NCBI RefSeq assembly: GCF_000017205.1
Contig: NC_009656.1
Span: 996,001-1,060,000 of the forward strand
Direction: 5' to 3'
Length of the DNA: 64,000 nt
Source of the DNA: Pseudomonas paraeruginosa PA7
Lineage (GTDB): Bacteria; Pseudomonadota; Gammaproteobacteria; Pseudomonadales; Pseudomonadaceae
A model generated the notes under the pieces. It had not been told where the DNA came from and made no database searches. It was given only the letters and a program-made list of their open reading frames with translations. Position numbers and translations under genes: made by a program. Below are positions 58,839 to 64,000 of this stretch, piece after piece. The first letter of the stretch is position 1. Each line of letters begins with the position of its first letter.

Positions 58839-60722
58839 CTACTGCCGGTCGAGGCGCTGGCGCACGGCTTTTTCGATGCCGGCGGCATCCAGGCCGCACT
58901 CGGCGAGCATCTCGCTGGGCTTGGCGTGCTCGACGTAGTAATCGGGCAGGCCCAGTTGCAGCAGCGGGACTTCGAGGCCCTCGCGGGCGAGGAACTCGCC
59001 GACCGCCGAGCCGGCGCCGCCCATCACCGCGTTTTCCTCGATGCTCACCAGCAGTTCGTGGCTGCCCGCCAGTTCGCGCACCAGGGCTTCGTCGAGGGGT
59101 TTGACGAAACGCATGTCGGCGACCGTGGCGTCGAGCCCTTCGGCGACCTTCATCGCCTCCGCCAGTTGCACGCCGAAGACTAGCAGGGCGACCTTGCCGC
59201 CACGGCGGCGGACCACGCCCTTGCCGATCTCCACCGGCTGCAGGTCGGGATCGATCGGGTGGTTGGGGCCGCTGCCGCGCGGATAGCGCACCGCGGCCGG
59301 GCCGTCGAACAGGTAGCCGGTGGTGAGCAGCTTGCGCAGCTCGTCCTCGTCGCTGGGGGTCATCACCAGCATGCCGGGGATGCAGCGCAGGTAGGAGATG
59401 TCGAAGCTGCCGGCGTGGGTCGGTCCGTCCTCGCCGACCAGGCCGGCGCGGTCGATGGCGAAGAGCACGTCGAGGTGCTGCACGGCGACGTCATGGATCA
59501 GTTGGTCGTAGGCGCGCTGGAGGAAGGTCGAGTAGATCGCCACCACCGGCTTCATGCCCTCGCAGGCCATGCCGGCGGCCAGGGTCACGGCGTGCTGCTC
59601 GGCGATGGCGACGTCGAAGTAGCGTTCCGGGTAGCGTTCGCTGAAGGCCACCAGGTCGGAGCCTTCCTTCATCGCCGGGGTGATGCCGAGCAGGCGCGCG
59701 TCCTGGGCGGCCATGTCGCACAGCCACTGGCCGAAGACGCTGGAGTACTTCGGGCCACCGGTCTTCTTCGGCGCGCTGCCGGGGGCTTCCAGCTTGGTGA
59801 TCGCGTGGTAGCCGATGGGGTCCAGCTCGGCCGGGGCGAAGCCCTTGCCTTTCTTGGTCACCACGTGAAGGAACTGCGGACCCTTCATGTCGCGCATGTT
59901 GCGCAGGGTGGCGACCAGGGTCGGCAGGTCGTGGCCGTCGATCGGGCCGATGTAGTTCCAGCCGAGTTCCTCGAACAGGGTGCCGGGGACCAGCATGCCC
60001 TTGGCGTATTCCTCGGTGCGGCGGGCGATCTCCCAGGCCCCGGGCAGGCGCGAGAGGACCTTCTTGCTGCCCTCGCGCATGCTGCTGTAGGTGCGGCTGG
60101 AGAGGATCTTCGCCAGGTAGTTGGAGAGTCCGCCGACATTGTGCGAGATCGACATGTCGTTGTCGTTGAGGATCACCAGCATGTCGGCGTCGACTTCCGA
60201 GGCATGGTTGAGCGCCTCGAAGGCCATGCCGGCGGTCAGCGCGCCGTCGCCGATCACCGCCACCGACTTGCGCTCCTTGCCCTGCAGGCGGGCGGCGATG
60301 GCCATGCCGAGGGCGGCGCTGATGGAGGTGCTGGAATGACCGACGCCGAAGGTGTCGTATTCGCTCTCGGCGCGACGCGGGAAGGCGGCCAGGCCGTCCT
60401 TCTGGCGCAGGGTGCCCATCAGCTCGCGGCGCTCGGTGAGGATCTTGTGCGGATAGGCCTGGTGGCCGACGTCCCAGACCAGGCGGTCGTCCGGAGTGTC
60501 GAAGACGTAGTGCAGGGCGATGGTCAGTTCGACCACGCCGAGGCCGGCGCCGAAGTGACCGCCGGTCTGGCCGACGGTATACAGCAGGTACTGGCGCAGC
60601 TCGTCGGCCAGGGTTTCCAGGTCCGCCTCGCCCAGCCGGCGCAGCTCGGCCGGCGAAGAGGCGCGGTCGAGCAGGGGCGTGGCGGGGCGCTCGCGGGGAA
60701 TCTCATGGAGCGTCTTGGGCAT
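58839..60722 (-). CDS. dxs: Dxs, 1-deoxy-D-xylulose-5-phosphate synthase
   Basis: A 627-residue thiamine-diphosphate enzyme making DXP from pyruvate and glyceraldehyde 3-phosphate, first step of the MEP isoprenoid pathway. Motifs are [20 protein letters not shown], the ThDP-binding [17 protein letters not shown] with [37 protein letters not shown] (catalytic Glu) and [36 protein letters not shown] is chosen as the start because it gives the expected 627 residues; a longer frame begins 18 bases upstream. ispA and xseB lie upstream on the same strand, an operon. Confidence 0.96.
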   Translation of the reverse strand: MPKTLHEIPRERPATPLLDRASSPAELRRLGEADLETLADELRQYLLYTVGQTGGHFGAGLGVVELTIALHYVFDTPDDRLVWDVGHQAYPHKILTERRELMGTLRQKDGLAAFPRRAESEYDTFGVGHSSTSISAALGMAIAARLQGKERKSVAVIGDGALTAGMAFEALNHASEVDADMLVILNDNDMSISHNVGGLSNYLAKILSSRTYSSMREGSKKVLSRLPGAWEIARRTEEYAKGMLVPGTLFEELGWNYIGPIDGHDLPTLVATLRNMRDMKGPQFLHVVTKKGKGFAPAELDPIGYHAITKLEAPGSAPKKTGGPKYSSVFGQWLCDMAAQDARLLGITPAMKEGSDLVAFSERYPERYFDVAIAEQHAVTLAAGMACEGMKPVVAIYSTFLQRAYDQLIHDVAVQHLDVLFAIDRAGLVGEDGPTHAGSFDISYLRCIPGMLVMTPSDEDELRKLLTTGYLFDGPAAVRYPRGSGPNHPIDPDLQPVEIGKGVVRRRGGKVALLVFGVQLAEAMKVAEGLDATVADMRFVKPLDEALVRELAGSHELLVSIEENAVMGGAGSAVGEFLAREGLEVPLLQLGLPDYYVEHAKPSEMLAECGLDAAGIEKAVRQRLDRQ

Positions 60723-60830
60723 CAGGCTGTCGTTATGCAATCCGGAGAGGGCAGCAGTTTACCTGATGCACCGGCCACGCCCAAGCAAGGCAACCCCTAC
60801 CTTTGCCGGGGTCTTGCGACGACCCGTCGG

Positions 60831-61718
60831 TCAGTTGCGCCGCTCGACGATATAGCGGGCCAGCTGGCGCAGCGGGTCGGCGCTCGCCGGGAAGCCTTCG
60901 AGGGCCGCCAGGGCCTGGTCGCGCAGCTCCAGGGCATAGGCCTTGGCGGCCTCCAGGCCGAGCAGGGCGGGGTAGGTGGGCTTGTTGTGCGCCTGGTCCT
61001 TGCCCTGGGTCTTGCCGAGGGTCGCGGTGTCGCTTTCCACGTCGAGGATGTCGTCCTGTACCTGGAAGGCCAGGCCGATCGCCTGGGCGTAGCGCTCCAG
61101 GGCGGCCAGGGTGGCGGCCTCGGCGCGGCCGCTGGCGAGGGCGCCGAGGCGCACGCTGGCTTCGATCAGAGCGCCGGTCTTGTGCCGGTGCATGACCTCC
61201 AGGGCCGCCTGGTCGAGCGCCACGCCGACCGAGCCGAGGTCGATCGCCTGGCCTCCGACCATGCCGGCGGAACCGGCGGCGCGGGCCAGGTGGGTGAGCA
61301 TTTCCAGACAGACGGTAGGTTCCTGCGGATTGCGCCGGCCGTCGGCGAGCACTTCGAAGGCCAGCGCCTGCAGCCCGTCGGCGGCGAGGATCGCGGTGGC
61401 TTCGTCGAAGGCCCGGTGGGTGGTCGGCTGGCCGCGGCGCAGGTCGTCGTCATCCATCGCCGGCAGGTCGTCGTGGACCAGCGAGTAGGCATGGATCAGC
61501 TCCACCGCGCAGGCCGCGGCGTCGGCACGCTGGGCCTCGCCTTGAAGGGCTTCGCAGGCGGCGTAGGCGAGCAGCGGGCGGACCCGCTTGCCGCCGTTCA
61601 TGACGCTGTAGCGCATCGCCTGGTAGAGGCGATGCAGCTCTTCGCGAGGGGCGACGAACAGGGCGTCCAGGGCGCCGTCGACGCGCGCCTGGCAGCGCGC
61701 CTGGTACGCCGCGATCAT
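60831..61718 (-). CDS. ispA: IspA, farnesyl diphosphate synthase
   Basis: A 295-residue prenyl synthase. First Asp-rich motif [20 protein letters not shown] and second [12 protein letters not shown] bind the diphosphate magnesium ions. [19 protein letters not shown] and [11 protein letters not shown] are further family markers. The residues before the first DDxxxxD (SLVHDDLP) fit the bacterial FPP synthase class. ATG 61718 overlaps the xseB stop as ATGA. It provides farnesyl diphosphate for ubiquinone and undecaprenyl synthesis. Confidence 0.95.
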   Translation of the reverse strand: MIAAYQARCQARVDGALDALFVAPREELHRLYQAMRYSVMNGGKRVRPLLAYAACEALQGEAQRADAAACAVELIHAYSLVHDDLPAMDDDDLRRGQPTTHRAFDEATAILAADGLQALAFEVLADGRRNPQEPTVCLEMLTHLARAAGSAGMVGGQAIDLGSVGVALDQAALEVMHRHKTGALIEASVRLGALASGRAEAATLAALERYAQAIGLAFQVQDDILDVESDTATLGKTQGKDQAHNKPTYPALLGLEAAKAYALELRDQALAALEGFPASADPLRQLARYIVERRN

Positions 61719-61957
61719 GCCTCGTCGCCTTCCGTGTCGAACGGCGCTTCGCTGAGTTCGCCGTCGCGCTCGAGAAGGATCTGCACCTTCTGCTCGGCCT
61801 GGCTCAGCGAGGCCTGGCATTCGCGGGTCAGGCGGATACCCTGCTCGAAGGCGCCCAGCGACTCTTCCAGCGACAGCTCGCCGCTTTCCAGGCGTTCCAC
61901 CAGGGTTTGCAGCTCGGTGAGGGACTGTTCGAAATCGAGGGTTTTCTTGCGGGCCAT
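61715..61957 (-). CDS. xseB: XseB, exodeoxyribonuclease VII small subunit
   Basis: An 80-residue helical protein with the family core [20 protein letters not shown], then [23 protein letters not shown] 61957 (MARKKTLD) is consistent with the usual length. It forms the small subunit of exonuclease VII with XseA encoded elsewhere. It heads the xseB-ispA-dxs operon; the ispA start overlaps its stop. Confidence 0.95.
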   Translation of the reverse strand: MARKKTLDFEQSLTELQTLVERLESGELSLEESLGAFEQGIRLTRECQASLSQAEQKVQILLERDGELSEAPFDTEGDEA

Positions 61958-62113
61958 CGGGGGAGTCTCGGCGAGGTGTTCAAAACCCCGCGACACTAGC
62001 AGAGGGGCGGGGGCCGGGCAAATCGGCGGAAGGTCGGGACAGCCGGTCGGGCGACCGTCGCGGCGAGCTTGGCTAAGGTGAAGGAGGGCGGATCGAGGAG
62101 GAACCGGCCAGCG

Positions 62114-63280
62114 ATGCGAATCCAGGAAATCCACGAACGCAGCATTCCGCTATCCCGCTACGCCGGGGTGGCCGCCGCCGCGGGCGGGCTGAGCACCAGC
62201 CTGGTGGCGGTGCGCACCGATGTCGTGCGCGACGGCCGGCGAGTCGTCGGCTACGGCCACGCTTCGGTAGGGCGCTACGCCCAGGGCGGACTGATCCGCG
62301 AGCGTTTCGCCCCGCGCCTGCTGGCGGCCCCGGCAGACAACCTGCTCGGCGACGACGGCGGTATCGATCCGTTCCGCGCCTGGAGCGTGATGATGCGCGA
62401 CGAGAAACCCGGCGGGCATGGCGAGCGCTGCGTGGCGGTGGGCGCCCTGGACATGGCGTTATGGGATGCCGCGGCCAAGGCCGCCGGGCTGCCGCTGCAT
62501 CGCTTCCTGGCGCGACGCCTGGGGCTGGCGCAGGACTATCCGCGGTGCGTACCGGTCTACGCCAGCGGCGGCTACCCCTATCCGCACGACGACCTGGCGC
62601 GCCTGGAGGAGGAGCTGCGGCGCTTCGTCGATCTCGGCTACACCCACGCCAAGATCAAGATCGGCGCGGCCGGGCTGGACCGGGACCTGCGCCGTATCGA
62701 CACGGCGTTGCGGGTTCTCGGCGACGCTTCGCGGCTGGCGGTCGACGCGATGAACCGCTACGACGCGGGGGGCGCCGTCGACGCAGCGAAAGCCCTGGCG
62801 CCGCTGGGGTTGTGGTGGTTCGAGGACATCTGCGATCCCCACGACTTTCCCACCCAGGCCGCGGTGGCGGCTTTCTACCCGGGGCCCATCGCTGCTGGCG
62901 AGGCCCTGTTCTCCCTGGCCGAGGCGCGCCTGCTCGATGCCTACGGCGGCCTGCGGCGGGAGCGTGACGTGCTGCTGTTCGACCCCGTGCATTGCTACGG
63001 TCTGCCGGGTTACCTGGCGATACTCGACGCGCTCTGCGTCCGTGGCTGGCCGCGCTCGGCCTTCCGTCCGCACGCCGGGCAACTGTTCAGCCTGCATCTG
63101 GTGGCGGCCCTGCGCCTGGGCTGGGCGGAGGCCAATCCGCTGGCTTTCCAGCCGCTCGACGGTCTCGCCGCCGCACAGCCGCTTGCCTCGGGGCTGGTCG
63201 AAGTGTCCGAGGCGCCGGGGATCGGTTTCGAACTCCAGCCCGCGCTCGGCGGGCTGTTCCGCGAACTGCTGGAGGCCTAG
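62114..63280 (+). CDS. Enolase-superfamily enzyme, D(-)-tartrate dehydratase-like
   Basis: A 388-residue mandelate racemase/muconate lactonizing superfamily member. The TIM-barrel catalytic Lys is in [12 protein letters not shown] (about 184), metal ligands are Asp in [10 protein letters not shown], Glu in [12 protein letters not shown] and Glu in IAAGEALFS. The general-acid His lies in [14 protein letters not shown]. PHxGxxxSLH resembles the tartrate dehydratase (TarD) group. [18 protein letters not shown] opens the capping domain. It stands alone and divergent from xseB. Substrate unproven. Confidence 0.8.
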   Translation: MRIQEIHERSIPLSRYAGVAAAAGGLSTSLVAVRTDVVRDGRRVVGYGHASVGRYAQGGLIRERFAPRLLAAPADNLLGDDGGIDPFRAWSVMMRDEKPGGHGERCVAVGALDMALWDAAAKAAGLPLHRFLARRLGLAQDYPRCVPVYASGGYPYPHDDLARLEEELRRFVDLGYTHAKIKIGAAGLDRDLRRIDTALRVLGDASRLAVDAMNRYDAGGAVDAAKALAPLGLWWFEDICDPHDFPTQAAVAAFYPGPIAAGEALFSLAEARLLDAYGGLRRERDVLLFDPVHCYGLPGYLAILDALCVRGWPRSAFRPHAGQLFSLHLVAALRLGWAEANPLAFQPLDGLAAAQPLASGLVEVSEAPGIGFELQPALGGLFRELLEA

Positions 63281-63552
63281 CCAGGAGTATCCAGCAGCCG
63301 GCGCGGGGGGCGTTCGATATCGTCGTGTCGTTCCGCTGGATCCTTCGGACGAGGTCCGGGGGCAGGGCTCGTGTTTCGACGAGCCCGCCAGGAGCCAGTG
63401 GGGAGCCGGACAAAGGCCGTTCACCGTTTTACCTCCCTTGACCAGAGGCACTGCGCCGGGATGCTCCGACAGCGCTGATGCATGGTGCAGGAAATCGGCG
63501 AAAAGATGGTTCTTTTGGTCACCCATGCGCTCGGCGACGATGGAGGTCAGCG
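63281..63552. other. Intergenic region with one hairpin
   Basis: 272 bases between the enolase-type gene and a small exported-peptide gene. GGGCTCGT (63365-63372) pairs with ACGAGCCC (63379-63386) around a six-base loop, without a T-run. No other structure or gene is evident. Confidence 0.4.
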
Positions 63553-63723
63553 ATGGCTTTTCCGACTTCCTGGGGGTACAGACGTATGAAGGTTGCCTTG
63601 CTCGTTGCGTTGATGGAGTTCTTCAGCCTGTGGATAACACCTCCCGTGCTTGCAGAGAATGGGACGGAGCGGAGCGTGGACAAGCTGCACGAGCGGATGC
63701 GGGATTCCTCCCGGTCAGCCTGA
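63553..63723 (+). CDS. Small secreted peptide, unrecognised
   Basis: A 56-residue predicted export: MAFPTSWGYRRMK as n-region, a hydrophobic VALLVALMEFFSLWITPPVL core, cleavage near LAENG and a short charged mature part (TERSVDKLHERMRDSSRSA). GGAGG lies six bases before ATG 63553; an internal ATG at 63586 would give 45 residues. No family is recognised. A mature peptide of only about 22 residues is unusual. It converges on the MocR-type gene. Confidence 0.5.
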   Translation: MAFPTSWGYRRMKVALLVALMEFFSLWITPPVLAENGTERSVDKLHERMRDSSRSA

Positions 63724-63791
63724 GGTACGGCAGCCGGCTGCCAAGGACAGAGGCGGACCGTCGGTTTCCTTCCGCCGGCCGGCCGTTCCGA

Positions 63792-64000
63792 TCAGGACGC
63801 TTCGCCGTCCTTTTCGATGAGCTGGCGCAATCTTCCGCAGAGCGGTTCGAGCTCGTTGCGGTCTATGTTCGAAACGCCCAGAAGCAGGCCGCTCCGGACC
63901 TCCTGTTTCAGGGAGCAGCACCACATGGAAAGGGGCGAAGGGGCGAGCCCCTGCGAATACGCCTGGCGAGCGATCTTCTGGTCGCTGGAGGAGGGCGGCA
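63792..64000 (-). CDS. MocR-type GntR/aminotransferase regulator, C-terminal part (cut by window edge)
   Basis: 69 residues are visible to the stop at 63792. The end reads IARQAYSQGLAPSPLSMWCC, GLLLGVSNIDRNELEPLCGR and LRQLIEKDGEAS. AxxxGLAxSPLS...GLLLGxxN is the signature of the fold-type I aminotransferase domain at the C-terminus of MocR/PdxR regulators. The N-terminal DNA-binding domain lies beyond the window. These regulators sense PLP or amino compounds. Confidence 0.65.
   Translation of the reverse strand, partial: PPSSSDQKIARQAYSQGLAPSPLSMWCCSLKQEVRSGLLLGVSNIDRNELEPLCGRLRQLIEKDGEAS

Noticed and set aside
63365-63386. Hairpin after the enolase-type gene considered as a rho-independent terminator
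   Set aside because: A good stem but no T-run and about 85 bases after the stop, so I list it only as structure.
63715-63924. Minus-strand ORF of 69 codons near the right edge
   Set aside because: It overlaps the true MocR-type C-terminus in another frame; the family motif lies in the frame that ends at 63792.

Overview
The window is high-GC Pseudomonas DNA. Its gene order matches what I remember of the Pseudomonas aeruginosa chromosome between xseB/ispA/dxs and bfmRS (PAO1 numbers about PA4042 to PA4102, read in reverse). Locus equivalences are from memory and unchecked. There is no rRNA, tRNA, CRISPR array, IS element or prophage. Most of it is core genome, with accessory character around the cupB fimbrial locus.

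Layout. (1) 1-1965: the bfmS (cut by the window edge) and bfmR two-component pair, with a small divergent DUF2790 secreted protein. (2) 2071-13268: a catabolic block. Six minus-strand genes (GMC dehydrogenase, OprB-type porin, SDR, zinc alcohol dehydrogenase, MFS importer, cupin dioxygenase) face an AraC activator, followed by a thioesterase-fold protein, the two-component 4-hydroxyphenylacetate 3-hydroxylase hpaC/hpaA and a DUF2218 protein. (3) 13605-16583: an SDR, class III aminotransferase and MoaF-like protein operon of unknown substrate. (4) 16584-29178: the cupB1-cupB6 chaperone-usher locus, with a TpsA-like secreted adhesin (CupB5), then a regulatory block. That block holds the remains of a BvgS-type sensor, a REC-EAL protein whose phosphodiesterase site has lost its catalytic Glu, and an RcsB-like response regulator, around a strongly AT-rich spacer. 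(5) 29198-34593: an SDR, a free-standing adenylation-carrier-reductase NRPS-like enzyme, a small XRE regulator/membrane protein pair with a palindromic operator, and a LuxR regulator. (6) 34822-39643: aldehyde dehydrogenase, amino-acid permease, DUF3156 protein and AraC regulator. (7) 39913-42858: two overlapping sugar-nucleotide SDR genes (the first lacking catalytic residues), a SirB2-like membrane protein and oprG. (8) 43007-46176: a four-gene zinc-starvation-type operon (His-rich periplasmic protein, ABC ATPase, permease, DUF3299 protein) behind a Zur-like palindrome. (9) 46309-48737: small genes, a YbbN-type thioredoxin, a methyltransferase and a lipoprotein. (10) 48936-58656: nrdR-ribD-[FMN riboswitch]-ribC-ribB-ribH-nusB-thiL-pgpA, then two exported proteins, ribA and a BtuF-like protein. 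(11) 58839-61957: the isoprenoid genes dxs-ispA-xseB. (12) 62114-64000: a tartrate-dehydratase-like enolase, a small secreted peptide and the C-terminus of a MocR-type regulator.

The most interesting material is the regulatory relic beside cupB: an EAL protein that should not hydrolyse c-di-GMP, next to a collapsed sensor kinase and an apparently orphan RcsB-like regulator. Also notable are AAnAAnAA (Hfq/Crc-type) motifs at the translation starts of many catabolic genes, and a possible leader ORF between the FMN riboswitch and ribC.
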